Below, one piece after another: positions 42,101 to 53,627 of a stretch of DNA of 64,000 nucleotides; position 1 is the first letter of the stretch; each line of letters begins with the position of its first letter. A program made the position numbers and the translations under genes. This DNA comes from Eutreptiella sp. 'Long Island Sound 2002' (lineage: Eukaryota > Euglenozoa > Euglenophyceae > Eutreptiales > Eutreptiaceae). The stretch is from the NCBI GenBank assembly GCA_964036045.1, contig OZ038378.1:186533128-186597127 (forward strand), in the 5' to 3' direction. The notes beneath the pieces were generated by a model. That model was not told where the DNA came from. It worked only from the letters and a program-made list of their open reading frames with translations, and did no database searches.

Positions 42101-45100
42101 CACTCGTCCACCACCGCTCAACCTCCGTGCGCGCCGAGGTCACCAAGATGTTCTGGGAGATAGCCGGCGCGCACGGAATATGTCCCGAGGTGCACTACCC
42201 CGTCCCGGAGTTCGCAACTCTGGCAGGAGGCGACTGGGTGCACCGCATACCCCGGGCCCTGGCCGCCCTGCGAGTGGGGCTGTACAACCCCATCGCGTGC
42301 CCCAGGGCGGCCCATGTCCAAGTACAGTCCCCGCCGGGCAACATCGTCACGCTGCGCACCGCCAAGCTGCGACACCGCGACACGTGCCGCCTGACGGTGC
42401 CACACACAACGCCGTGGCATGGGCACCACGGGCCACGCCACCCCTTCCCCGACAACGACGATCCGTGGCCGACGGCGGTGCGGGAGTGCTTCAACCAATG
42501 CGCCGATGAACACCTCCACTATTGCCGCCGTGAGCAGGAGCCCACCAACCACCCCGGGTGGCGCGACGCCTTGGTCCACCTCTTCCACACCACCGGCACA
42601 CGGGACCCCCGCCTGAGACTCGTCCACCCCACGAGGGCTAAGCAGGACGCCCACACCGGCCCATGGGTGACCCCGGACGGCCTGCACCTCCACGTCGGGG
42701 GCTACCGCCGCCGGGACGGCCTATCCCCCCCCACGCGGGGGGCGGCGTACCACCCGCCAGCAGCCCTCATGTACATCCTCCGCGACGTACTCGCGGAAAG
42801 CGAGCACCAAGAGCCTAACGCGGACGTGGCATGGCCAGAGCCCCTGCGCCCCCGGCCCCACGCGCCGACGCCGTTGTGGTTGGTGACCAGGGATGACGAA
42901 TGCACCCAAGCGACGGGGCAAGCGCAGCTCCGCGCCGAGTGGGTAATAGTGCAGGTGGGGGCAGGCCAGCCCGAACCCTGTGGGCTCCCCCGTGGCACCG
43001 CCCTGCTGGTGGCTACGGGGTTGCCGCACGACCCACACATGGCGGTGCACGCGTTGGAGGACCAGCCGGAGGACACGGGACACCTGGTGGTGCACCAGCG
43101 CGGGGGCCCGGCGTGGCTCAAGGAACATGTGACGGCACTTCGGTCCTGGGCAAGCACGCTCACCGGAGCGGAGATACGGCTGCACGACCACCCGGCGATC
43201 AGCCCAGGCGACACCAGGGCGCTGAGCGTGGACCAACTGACCCCCAGGTAGGTAGGTAGGTAGGTGCACTCGGTCGTGGAGAGGCGCCCCATGGTTCCCC
43301 CTGGCGTCGCCCCTGTGACGAACAGGAAGAGGCTTCGCGCGTGAAGAGGGGAGGCGGCTTACTTCCCGCTAGACCTGACTGTTGGCCCCCAACAAAGCGG
43401 CCCCGGGCTACGCCGGGAGGGCTGATCGCCGCCAGCGTGACATGCTTGTCTCGCCAGGAGGGTGTGCCCCCGTGCTTGCGCACGTCCCCTCCTTTGGGCG
43501 GAACCCTAGGGGTTCACCGGACTTCCTGGCGTATCCCGTTCCCAAGGCGTGCATGCACGTTCCTGGTACTAGGGTTCCGAGGCGCTTGGGTGTCGCACGC
43601 TCCGCCTCGAGTCCCAAAGCAGCGCAGGCCTTAGGATGCAGCCTTACCCCCGGGCTCCGGATCTCGTTTGGCCGGGTCACCTGCATGGCACGGGCTGCCT
43701 CAGTGCCCGGGCTGTGGGCACTGGGTTTCCTACTGTTGTGTGGTGTTTGTGTTTGGGTCCGGTTGGCGGTTGGGTGCGGGTTTTGTTAACCCCGTCAGTC
43801 CTGGCTGGGGTTTAGGGTGGGTGTTTTTGGGCTCGATTTGTGGTGTTGTCCCTCTAGTGTCAGCTATTTGTGGTGTTCGTGGTTGGGCTTCGGTTTCGGC
43901 CTGCTTTTGGGACGTGTGTGGTTTCGTGGGCGCCCCGCTTGCTCCCCGCCGTTTCCAGTTCCTGCGCGCGGTGTGGGCGTGTGTGCTGGGCCCGGGTCTC
44001 GCCTGTGCCCAGTCCGTCTTGGCTGGGTTGTCGGGGTGTGTTTTTTTTTTTTTTTGCTTTGGTTTTTTCTTTTCTTTTTTTTTTCTTTTTTCTGGGCTTT
44101 GTGGTCCCTGTCCCTCCAACTGACCCCCAGCCACCCCGACGTCCGGTTGCACTCCGCCGACCTCAACGCGGGGTGGCTCAGCCCCACCGGATACTACTGG
44201 ATCCCGGAGGCCTGGGGACACACCTCCTCCGACACTTCCGGGGGCGAACCCTGCAGACACGCCACCAGCGTCGCTCTCGCCGCCGACCTGATCCGCACGT
44301 GGGCGGTGGCCATCTCGGGCACGGTGCCCGACGGGGAGGGGGTGGCCGCCTCCCCCCCCCTACAATACGGTGCCCACCGACCACGGGTCCACACGGTGGA
44401 CGCCGAAGTCATCCTCCACCTCCTGCGGCACGCAGATCGCGAGCGGACCACGGGGGTCCCCGCGGGCGCAGCGAAGGTGGTCAACCAGATGCCCCTGAGG
44501 TGGCTCCGGGACAGCCTGTACGCGCGAGGGCAACACGCCGGGCACCCGTTCTGGTACGCCCGAGCCACCTCGCACCACAGTGACGCCCTACTGCACAAGG
44601 CGGACTGGGCGGCGTCCCAGGACACCGTCCTGCAGAACACGCCCCCGGACCCTGGCCACACCCAGCTCATTGTCGCCGGCCGTGACGGCCATCTCGATCT
44701 ACCGCCCCCCACGATGCGGGTGCTCGGCGAGGTCGCGCAACGGGCGCAGACGGACCATGCGCTGGCGCACCGGGGACACGCACCTTTGGGCGCGGCCCAC
44801 GCCACGGCCTATGTCCACGCCCGGGACCTCACCGCGACGGCCACCAACCGCCGGGCGCTGCGGGGCCGAGACGGCCACACGCTGGTGCAGCGCAGGCTCC
44901 GCGTCCGGAAGGAGCGGCTCTTTGGCGTCGCCATCGTCCCACAACGGTGCCTTTTATGCAGCGGCCCGGAGGAGACCCCGGTGCACATGCACATGGGATG
45001 CGCCCACTCACGGCTCCTCTGGCCCCACTACCGCCAGGCGGTACACGAGGCGGCCTGCCACCTCTCACCCGGGGACAAAGCCCTGTGGGTGGCCTCGTGG

Positions 45101-46708
45101 CGCTCCGCAGGCGCCACATGGACAGAGGTGTTCTGCTCCGGACTGGTGCCCGAGGACGCGGAGGCGCAGCTCCGCGCCATAGCCCGATACGACCCGCCGG
45201 GAGGGACCTCTGTGGACGATTTCCTCCACCACATGCTCCGGCTGGGGGACTTCGCATGGGAGCTTCGCAACCACCGGCTGGAGCAACTCCTCCGCGAGCC
45301 CCAGAGCGCGGCGGCCCGGGCACACCGGTGGCTCACTGCGGCGGAGGGCGACCACCCTCCCCCTCCCCCGCGCCCTGACAAGGACTTCGTAGCCTCCCTC
45401 CGTGTCGTGAATGGCACTCTGGAGTTCCCGCCCTACGAGAGCCCCCACCAGTACCAGGACCTGCCGGGGGGGTTCTCGAGGCACCTACAAGACGCCCTCT
45501 TCCCACCGTGGATCATCGGGCGCGGCTCCATGACCGCATGGGAGGCGCGCATCGTGGGTGAGGAGTGGGCGCGCAAGTGGAGCCGGTGGTGCGCCGCCAC
45601 GCGCGCCCCGGAGACCCCTGCGCCACGATACGCTGCCATCCCGCTCCAGGGATGGGGGCCGGACACCCGGCCGAGACCCACTATGATCCGCGGGGCGGGG
45701 CCTGACCACCCGTGGGACGCGGCGACGGGGGAATGGCTGCAGGCGGCCCCGGGGCCGCAAACGGGATGGACTGGGGACGTGTCCTCACTCGTCAGGACAC
45801 CCGTCCCGCCCCGCATCATCCTTCACGCCACCAACGTACTCCAGGCTACGGAGATACGCACGTGGGGGCACGCTGCGGCCACCGTCCGGTGGCACCCCCC
45901 GGAGGACGGGGCCGCCCAGCTCGCCGTGGCGCACTTCAAAGCTGGGGGGGCGGTATACGACGACGCCCTGTCCCGGCTGGGCGACACCCAGGGGCCCTTG
46001 CTCCTCATGCTCCCCACCGGCATTGCAGCCGCGCTGCGCCAGGAGCTAGACGGCTGCGAAGGACTGCGAGTGGGGTGGGAGGCAGTCGCGGACGGCACCC
46101 TGCTGGCCCTCCTCCACAGAGACACCGCGAACGGGTGCCGATGGGATGCGCTGACGCCCCACCTCACCGGGCGCCACGTGTACATGGCAAGCCCCCCCCA
46201 GGGGCACCCCCGCCCGGCGTGGGACGACCTCATCGCCGCCTCCCACGACCACGGGATCCTCCCCGACGACACGTGGCAGGAGGTCCAGCGGAAGACGCTT
46301 GGCAAGGACTACCGGCGCCGCGTCCGTGCCCGCCTGCTGGAGATCCGGGACCCCCTCCGACAGAGGTGGGACGACCTCTGGCTCCGCCATCTCGACCCTT
46401 GGTCGCCGCCCTCCCACCTCCCACACACCTGCCGACTCTGCGGGGAATGTGACACGGTGTCCTCCGCAGCGTCGATAGGCGCCAACAGGTGCGCGCGGTG
46501 CGCCCAGGTGGCCGCGTGCCCCTGGCCCGAACCTCCCGCAGGCCCGCGCAGGCGCACAGAGGAGGAGGCCCTGCACCGGCGCATCGAGGGGGCACACACC
46601 CCCTCACACGAACGAGCGGGCCCCGCGGGCGCTGCCCTTCTGTGGATCCACGTGCACCTGCGGAACCCCACATCCGTTGCGCACCTGTCGCACGTGTTCG
46701 CACCCTAA
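39141..46708 (+). CDS. LINE ORF2 polyprotein, copy B (spliceable insertion, one frameshift, one TAG)
   Basis: Same domain order as copy A: APE endonuclease (QETG, GDTN, VGSDHLP), reverse transcriptase (FSSDARKAFD, GVRQGNPESPLL, YIDDLLVVA), RNase-H-like region, CCHC finger (44948-45001), and a C-terminal zinc module with three Cys of CRLCGEC then CARC. Lesions: one added base near 40970-40980 (GGCCCCCCTGCC against GGCGCCCCGCC), after which the longest-looking frame to 41846 is a shadow and the true frame resumes at 40984; TAG at 41236 shared with copy A; and an 883-bp insertion at 43248-44130 with intron-like ends. Removing the insertion joins LTP to SHPDV as in copy A and restores the frame. 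Without the insertion the ORF is 6,685 nt, identical in length to copy A. RT activity would need readthrough of the TAG. Confidence 0.85.
43233..43247 (+). repeat. Left 15-bp duplication at the intron-like insertion
   Basis: CCAACTGACCCCCAG is an exact match to 44116-44130 and present only once in copy A (about 18114-18128). It ends in CAG, so the next bases GTAGGT make a consensus 5' splice junction AG|GTAGGT. Confidence 0.95.
43248..44130 (+). mobile_element. Introner-like insertion with splice-ready ends in ORF2 of copy B
   Basis: The 883 bases are absent from copy A. The left edge is GTAGGTAGGTAGGTAGGTGC (four TAGG repeats). The right edge has T-rich/pyrimidine tracts at 44041-44096 and then CCCTGTCCCTCCAACTGACCCCCAG. 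Insertion duplicated 15 bp, so both splice junctions are built by the duplication: AG|GT on the left, CAG| on the right. The length is 1 mod 3 and the left edge puts a TAG in the ORF2 frame, so ORF2 is destroyed unless it is spliced; exact splicing recreates the empty site. The interior is GC-rich with no open frame of note. Alternative: a SINE-like insertion that only looks spliceable. Confidence 0.8.
44116..44130 (+). repeat. Right 15-bp duplication, supplies the 3' splice site
   Basis: Second copy of CCAACTGACCCCCAG, following the pyrimidine tract and followed by CCACCCCGACGTCCGG exactly as in copy A. Confidence 0.95.
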
Positions 46709-46747
46709 CCCCCACCCGCCGCCGCCCTTTGCAGAGCCCGCAGCACC

Positions 46748-47980
46748 ATGCCACGCCGACGGCGGGTTGGGCCGGGACACACCAGGGCCCGCCGCAAAGC
46801 GCAAGAGGCGCCCGTCCGGGGCCTGGTGGCGGACGCGGTGGCGGAGGCACACGAAGCGCACGCTGCCGCACGGTGTGACCTGGCGGGCAGTGCGAGGGCT
46901 TTCCTCGACGAGACCACCCTCCCGGCCGTCCGCGCCCTGAACGGAGCGGGGGCCCCTATGCTGCTCCCGGCAATGCACCGGATCGTGAACGCCGTCCAGC
47001 CGGGGCTCATCAGCCCGGAGGCGGCCCTCTACGGGCACTGGATGGAGTGGCGCGAGTCCAATCGGTCGGGCCGGCCCCTGTCTATGGGGGACAACCTGCG
47101 GCTGACGGGAGCAGGGTCTGCCATGTCCCTCCGCAGCAGCGCCCCAGCCCTGCTGCACGCCCTCAGGACGCGCTACCCCGTGGACGCGGCCCCGTACCTG
47201 AACCAGGCGCGGGCCACGTACCCGGGGGGGGTGTCCGAGCTGGATGCGGCGCTCCACCTTCTACACCCACCGGACGAGGACCCGGAGGTGGGCGAGGACA
47301 CGGTGTTCGTGGAAGGCGCGGACGAGGCGCCCGCCCGCCCCAGGCCGACCAACCCGGTGTACGACGGCACCAGGCCTACCCCCCCGTACGCCATCGTCTG
47401 CGAGGCGTTCCCCAGGGAGCCCGCTTGGTGCCCCGCCCTCCCGCCGGCGAAGCACGCGCCCCGCGGCTGGGCTAACCCAGACCTGTCCCCCCCCCTCTCC
47501 AGGACCAGGGGTGCCCACCACAGGGGGCAGGTCCTCTGGCAAGAGTGCCCTGGCACCCCCCTGCTCCTCCTCGTCGTCGCGACCCGCGGGGACCCGGGGC
47601 GGATCCTGGGGATCTGCCCCATCCACCTCTATGGGGCAACACCCGTACCCCGCCCCCCCCTCCCGGCGCCCGCGGCGCGGGACGGAGTACACACCTTCCT
47701 GCGAACACAGGAGGTCACCGCCGTTACGGGGCTCCACCTGGTGCGGCTTCCCTCGACACCACTCGACGACCCCCGGGGGCCCAGGGCCCTGGGCCCCGCC
47801 CCAGACTGGGAGCTATGGCGCGACGCGTGGGCCGCGTGGCTCCCCTGCCTCCCCTCCCAGTGCCGGTGGATGGCCGCCGGCCCCCGGCCGTGCCGGGCTG
47901 ATGCCACATGCGGCCCCCCACCCCCTCCCCCCCTCCCCCCCGCAGAGCGCCACACGGCACTGCCGACGGCACGGCACTGA
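46748..47980 (+). CDS. LINE ORF3, copy B, 410 aa, unknown function
   Basis: It starts 39 nt after the ORF2 stop and is open for 410 codons with the same length as copy A; differences are point substitutions, many conservative (for example FFNETT against FLDETT). There is an Arg-rich N-terminus (MPRRRRVGPGHTRARRKAQ), the segment EAALYGHWMEWRESNRSGRP, a central HLLHPPDEDPEVGEDTVFVE and a poly-Pro stretch near the end. There are no membrane segments or known motifs. The stop overlaps the ORF4 start as TGATG. It is probably an element-encoded structural or accessory protein, by position only. Confidence 0.72.
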   Translation: MPRRRRVGPGHTRARRKAQEAPVRGLVADAVAEAHEAHAAARCDLAGSARAFLDETTLPAVRALNGAGAPMLLPAMHRIVNAVQPGLISPEAALYGHWMEWRESNRSGRPLSMGDNLRLTGAGSAMSLRSSAPALLHALRTRYPVDAAPYLNQARATYPGGVSELDAALHLLHPPDEDPEVGEDTVFVEGADEAPARPRPTNPVYDGTRPTPPYAIVCEAFPREPAWCPALPPAKHAPRGWANPDLSPPLSRTRGAHHRGQVLWQECPGTPLLLLVVATRGDPGRILGICPIHLYGATPVPRPPLPAPAARDGVHTFLRTQEVTAVTGLHLVRLPSTPLDDPRGPRALGPAPDWELWRDAWAAWLPCLPSQCRWMAAGPRPCRADATCGPPPPPPLPPAERHTALPTARH

Positions 47981-50255
47981 TGCACCAGGAGGTAGTGGGA
48001 AAGGCGCGCCTGCCACCACGCATGCCTACCAGGATAACAGTGATGGCAGACTCCGATGGATCCCCCCAGCGGGACGACCGCCACCACCGCCGGTCCCGCT
48101 CCCGCTCCCCCGCCTCCTCCCCGGAGTGGACGGGGGAGACCCTCGCGGAGCGCGAGGAGCGGAGGCTGGCGGAGGCGGCGGTGCTGGTCGGGCCGCCGCC
48201 GCCGGCCCGGGAGCCTGGGCCAGCCGAGATGACCGCCTCCGCCGCCCAAGCAGCCGCAGCCCCGCCGCCCCGCCCCGGGAGGGGGCCCCAGACGCGCAGG
48301 AAGCGGAGACCGCAGCCCCAGCGAGCCACGCCGCGGCCCCGACCGCGGCCCCCGGCACGCCGCCGACACGGGTGGTAGCCCCGGCGCAGGAACAAGGCGC
48401 ATCGCCAGGGGCTGCTGCAGCCGCAGAAGAGAGCAAGAAGGGCGCGCGAGGGATTGCAACCGCGGCCCCGGCGGGCCGCACCACCGCCTCGACCGACCAC
48501 GCCGCGACCCCCAGCACGCCGCGAAAGCGAGGGGCGGACCCCGCACGGGCCACGGGCGCCTCGTCGGCGGCCGCCGCAGCAGCGAAGGAGAGCGAGGAGG
48601 GCGCGCGAGGGGCTGCGGCCGCGACCCCGGCGCGCCGCGATACCGCCTCGGCCGGCCACGCCGCGACCCCCAGCACGCCGCGAACGCGGGGGACGGACCC
48701 CGCACGGGCCACGGGCGCCCCGCCGGCGGCCGCCACAGCAGCAGAGGAGAACGAGGAGGGCGCGTCAGGGGTGGCGACCGCGGCCCCGGCGGGCCGCGCC
48801 ACCGCCTCGGCCGGCCACGCCGCGACCCCCAGCACGCCGCCACAGACGCCTCGCCGGCGGCCGCCGCAGCAGCAGCAGTGGGCAGGGGGAGCGCGAAGTA
48901 CCGTGCCCACGCCAACCCCACCCACACCCACACCAGCCCCCCGGAGCCGTTCTTCCCCAAGCCCTTCCCCCCGGGGCGGGAGCGGCACGTCCGCCCCCCG
49001 GCGCCCGAGGTCTCGCCGCCGGGCGTCACGCTGCTGCAGCTGCAAAGACAGCGGGACGCCCGGCGCGTGATTCAGGAAGGGCGGGAGGGCGCGCAGGCAG
49101 AGCGGCGTGCCAGCCACGTGAGCGCGGAGCGGGGGGCAGGAGGCGACGGGGGAAGTGCCCAGGAGCGCGCGCAAAGAGCAGGCCAGGTCACGCGCGGTAG
49201 GGAGCAAGGGCGCAGCAGCGGGGGGGAGCAGAGCGCAAGCAGCGGACGGCGCGACTCGGGGCAGGGGGCCGGGAAGGGGCCAGGGCACGGAAAGGGCGCG
49301 CAGGGGCACGGGCAGGGAGCCCAGGTGCAGGGAGCGGGACAAGGGGAGGTGGGTGAGCGGGCGGGCCAGGGCGTGGGGGACGGGAGGCGGGACCCGCGAC
49401 ACGGGCAGGGGGCTGGAAAGGGGCCCAAGGGCAAGAGCAAGGGCGCCGCGGGCCCCAAGGGACAGGCAGGACGGGGCATGGGAGCCCAGGGGGGAGGACG
49501 GGACGAAGGGAGGGGGGCAGAGGGCGGGGCGCCCCCGCAGCCAGACGTGCAGCCGGTGAGGTGCATCCCCCCCGGCATCCAACAGATGCCGGCACACCAC
49601 ACCCACCACCACCACCACCACCACCACCACCACCTCCACAACATCGGCCCTCGACGCCGGCGAGCTCGTCCCCCCCCAACCCCCACGACTCCGGCACCAG
49701 CCAGCCCCCCCCGCGCCGAGGGCGGAGCCGGCGCGGAGGGCCTCGGCGGAGGGGGGGCGGGGCGCGGCGTCGGCGCCGCAGGCGCAGGGGCAGCGAGAGG
49801 GGCTGGCGCGGGGGGCAGAGGGGGGCCGGCCATGGGGCCGGGACTGGGGCGCGGTCCCGGACCCTCTGGGGGAGGAGACCCTCCCCTTGGTGGGGGAGGT
49901 GTACGGGTGGTTGTGCTGGGCCAACCAGGGGACCTCCAGGAGGTCGAGGAACCGGCCCTTAGATGCCGTGCTCCTACGGAGAGACGGAGATAACCGAGAG
50001 GTACCCCCGGGGGGGTGGGCAGCCCCAGAGGACCATGAGAGGGTCCTCAGGTCAGTGAGCCGGGCGGCGTGGCCCGACAGGGAGCCGACGTGGCCGGCCT
50101 TCCTGGAAGGGGGAGCGGTGCTCCGCATCACGGATGCGGACGCCAACAACTGGCTCCCCCGGGCTTTGCGCAGCGCCCTCGCCCACCGGCGCTACCGCAG
50201 GCACAACCCGCCGCCGCCACAGCCCCAGCCCCCACACAAGCGGCGGCGCAGGTGA
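47980..50255 (+). pseudogene. LINE ORF4, copy B (frameshifted)
   Basis: It begins at the TGATG overlap like copy A and matches it for the first 85 or so residues (MHQEVVGKARLPPRMPTRIT). The matching frame is then lost near 48270-48290 (a run of G and C), changes again near 48845 where one 53-residue repeat is cut short by a deletion, and again near 49650. The Ala-rich repeats, the Gly/Gln-rich part, the His run (49606-49638) and the C-terminal VYGWLCWANQG...KRRRR module are all still present but in different frames. The C-terminal module (49887-50255) is the best conserved, which suggests it is the functional part of ORF4. Confidence 0.65.
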
Positions 50256-52617
50256 TGGCCCAGACGGCGGATACGAGAGAGTGGGGGGGGGGGCTGGGCC
50301 CCCCGACCCAGGCCCCCCCACGGTACGGCACGACGCATGAGAGCGTGCCCCCTCCCGCTGGAGGGAGTGCGGAGACAACGAGCGCGGGGGGGAACCTGCT
50401 GCCCCGCAGCCCGCTAACCACTGACCGCTAACCCTCACGGCCGCCCCCGGGCGGCCAGCGCCGCGCGAAAGCGGCCGGGGGGATGAGGGGCCCCAGCAAG
50501 GGCCTGCACGAGGATCCGGCTCTAGGTAGAGGGGGGCGGGGGAAGGGCGCGACCCCCCAACCGATTGCTGGCCCCCGGGGCCAGGACTGCCATGCCGCCC
50601 CCCCCCCGGCCGTCAGGAGGCGTCACCAGGGGACCAAAGGGCCCCCCCCACTCCCCCCCCCCCCCTCCCGCACAGGCCCGAGAGCGGGCGGGGGGGGCGG
50701 CCCCCCCACCCCCCCCCCGCACCCGCCCCAGCTGGGGAGCCACAGGCGCGGCCCTCCGCCCCCCCCGGGGCCGGGGGGGCGCCCCCCCCCCCAGAAGGGA
50801 CGGCGACGCGGTGGGGGGAGCGGCGGCTGGACCTGCTCCCGCGAGCCCACACCGGGGTGCCGGAGCAACGCGCACAACGGAACAGGAAGGAGGCCGCGCC
50901 CCACATGACCCTCCCGTGACCACAGCCCACTCAGGGATGACAGAGGGGGGGTTCAGGCCTGCTAGGGCCCACGGGGGAGCGGTCCACGGGCCTCCCCTCA
51001 CCCCCCCCGGCCCGGGGCGGCACTTCGGCCCCGACCGCACGCGCACGCCGGAAGGGAGCGCGCCAGCGACAAGAAGGGGGCCAGGATGCAGTACCGCAGG
51101 CCGCCGCCCAGCAGGAGAGCAGGGAGGCCGCGGCGCGACACCCCCCCCCCCGCCCCTCCACCGGCCCGCGAGCCGCGGGGGCCCCGGCCCCCACCCCCCG
51201 AGGCAGGGGGGATGGTCCCCCCCCGCCCGAGAGAGGAGCCGGAGTGCGACCCGCCCCCCCGCCCCAGCCGCCGGCTCCCATGGGGGCCGCGAAGAACAAA
51301 CGAGCCCGCGCCGGCGCACCGGGACGCCGCACAGATTGTACCCAGAGAAGCCTGGTGAGCACGAACCGGAGTGGTATGGGGGGCCACGCCCCCCATGGAC
51401 AGCACAACGCCAGTGACGCCCGCTTTGTTGCCTGCCCAGGGAAGGCAGAGGGACGGAATGAGGACCCCCCGCCCTACAGCCCCCCCCCCCTCCGCACAAA
51501 CGGGGGGTACGGCGCACGCCCCCCCCCCCCCCCCAGCCCGCCCCCCAGCATATGAACGCCACGGACCCGCCCCGCGGCGCGCAGCCCCCGCAGGGCGTGC
51601 CGGCCGAAGGGACAGAGCAGGGCCCCCACACCCGCACGCCCGCGCCCACAACACGTGGATGGCGGACCCCGACAGCCCGCCCACTGGGCGGGCAGTCGGG
51701 GGAGGGGGAGCGCATGACCCCAGACGCCCCACGCAACGTCAGAAGGCACCACCTCCGGGGAAGCCCTGCCGCCACCCCCGCAACCCCAAGCCAAGTAGGG
51801 GGGAACCGGGACCGGACCGCCCCCCCCCAAGCACGCCAGACGGAGCAAGGGACCGGGGCAGGACACGCGGAGGGGCACGGAACATGTGGAACGGCCCTAC
51901 CAGCGCCCAGTGCCGGGACCACGCGAGATGCGCACGCCACACCACCCAGGGGGGGGGGGAGCGGACACCGCGAGAGCGCGAGCGCACACACACGAAAGGG
52001 ACACGCGGGGACTACCGGAAGGGCAACCGGACCGAGCGCGCGGAACGCACGGACCGCGTGGAATGGCGTACCAGCGGGCGAGGGTAAGGGACACCCGGAC
52101 GGGACGGCCCGCCACACGCAGCGCGGAACACGCGGGGCGGGGAGGGGGAAACGAGAGAGACACAACGCCAGGTACCGGCCCGAACCCCCGGAACCGGCCG
52201 CGAGCGCCACGCACACACAGACGGGGCACTGCACCCGCCAAGGCAGTAGCGGCGCACAGCGCCACGCCCCAACCCCTAGGCTAGGCAGCCTCCGCGCCAG
52301 CCCAAGGGGGGTCCCACTGGCGACAAGCCAGTAGCACGGGCCCGGCGGCGCCGGCGCCCCGGGCGACCACGCATTAGGGGGGCGACGCAGTGGGTAAGCG
52401 CCCGCAGCCACAGCTGCGAATTGATGCACAGACCGGGGAGTGGCGAAACGGTGAAGCCGGGGAAGGACGGGGCTCCGAGCTCTGTGAACCCGGGGGACTC
52501 CGCCACCAGGCAGGGGGTGCGTCTTGGAGGGCCCCCCACTAGGACCCGGTGGGGAGGATATCACCTGGCCCGACCAGGTGGCCCCCCGGGGCCGAAAGGC
52601 GTCTAGTACCCGCAAAA
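50256..52617 (+). other. 3' UTR of LINE copy B
   Basis: Co-linear with 24280-26633. It is C-run-rich, with AACCGATTGCTGG-type differences only. The 51300-51560 stretch has long C-runs whose lengths differ from copy A. No frame is conserved between the copies, so there is no gene. A 5'-type monomer remnant is at about 51572-51788. Confidence 0.6.
51572..51788 (+). repeat. Stray 5'-type monomer in the 3' UTR, copy B
   Basis: Same position and content as in copy A: GCGCGCAGCCCCCGCAGGGC, CACACCCGCACGCCCGCGCCC, GCCCACTGGGCGGGC, CCCCAGACGCCCC. It is more diverged than the 5' units. Confidence 0.8.
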
Positions 52618-52638
52618 TCAAACCTCAAACCTCAAACC
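52618..52638 (+). repeat. (TCAAACC)3 tail of LINE copy B
   Basis: Three exact heptamers preceded by CAAAA, followed directly by the right TSD. Identical to copy A, so the heptamer number is fixed in both insertions. Confidence 0.9.
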
Positions 52639-52650
52639 GCATGTGTGCCG
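52639..52650. repeat. Right 12-bp target-site duplication of LINE copy B
   Basis: GCATGTGTGCCG, one mismatch to 32414-32425. The sequence that follows (TGTGTGAAGTAGCCCGTGACC) is what follows GAGCC at the intact unit junction near 53706. Confidence 0.85.
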
Positions 52651-53128
52651 TGTGTGAAGTAGCCCGTGACCACCACTGATTTTCTGATTGAGGACCCCTT
52701 CTCAGGATTTTCCGGCGAGGACAGGCTCAAAGCTCAAAAAACGTTCTGGCTGTGCAACTGTGTCTGTTGCATCCAAGGCAATACATTTCTCTATGTATTT
52801 CACAGAATGCTTCGTGTTTCGGAATTTCAGGTTGTTCCTGCACCGCTTTGAACCGCATGTACGGCCATGGCTCCTTGATATGCGACTGGCCACAGTGTGC
52901 ATGTCAATGTATGGGCCAGTTTACAGCATCTGCACCCAGAAACCAAAGCCCATTTGGGCGTGGAATGCTGTGAATTGAGAGCCAGTGGTGGCACGCGGTT
53001 CAGAATTGGGTACGCACTTTTATGCTGTTCGGCATTTTGCTGTGTGGCACAACTGATTGCCCACTTGCACCTGGCCTGGCTGTGCACAATTTTGCCAGTA
53101 ATTTCATTTTTTTGGAATTTTTTGGAGA

Positions 53129-53413
53129 GTGCCATATGAGGCGTGTATTCCCCTGAAGTATGGAGATCCAATTCACAGACTGAACCAACAGATCAAACAA
53201 TCAATTCCGGGGACCAAACTGTTTGCAGTCAACCGTCCACAGCCAAATCTCAGGAAGCGCTGGCACAGAGCGCTGGTAAAAACCCTGAATGATCTGGGGA
53301 ATGTCCAGGCGGCTGCAGACAGTTTGTCTATGGATGCCAGCTTGTTGTTGAATTGCAGGGCAGCAGCTGAAAATGGCAACTGCAGCCAAAGTAAGCGCCG
53401 CCGCGTCGCCTGA
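53129..53413 (+). CDS. Small open frame in repeat unit 1, 94 aa
   Basis: The frame MPYEACIPLKYG... contains a basic helical-looking stretch (NLRKRWHRALVKTLNDL) and ends in SKRRRVA. It is not present in unit 0 (deleted there) and unit 2 ends before it, so conservation cannot be judged. No family is recognised. It may be a leftover C-terminal piece of a larger element protein or simply chance. Confidence 0.25.
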   Translation: MPYEACIPLKYGDPIHRLNQQIKQSIPGTKLFAVNRPQPNLRKRWHRALVKTLNDLGNVQAAADSLSMDASLLLNCRAAAENGNCSQSKRRRVA

Positions 53414-53627
53414 ACAGGTCGCGCACACTGCCAAAATATCATGTGTTTTGAATATTTGTGAATGCAATTCCTGCACTATGCACATGTATTTTCAGTGAAG
53501 TCAGTGAACCAGATGTATAATACACCAGATGGAACACGCCAGTAAAATGACGGACGTCTGCATGTGTGACAGACGCACTGATGTGAGATAAAGAATGTCT
53601 TTTTGAATATCTTGTGTTATCTCACGC

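Larger units (their letters stand above)
32426..52638 (+). mobile_element. Giant LINE copy B (~20.2 kb, four ORFs)
   Basis: Second full-length member of the family, co-linear with copy A from the 5' monomers to the (TCAAACC)3 tail and flanked by its own TSD. ORF1 and ORF3 are open throughout. ORF2 has one extra base near 40975, the family's shared TAG at 41236, and an 883-bp intron-like insertion. ORF4 is frameshifted in G/C-runs. It landed in a 1,057-bp tandem repeat. Size differences from copy A come mainly from the 5' array and the ORF2 insertion. Confidence 0.92.
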
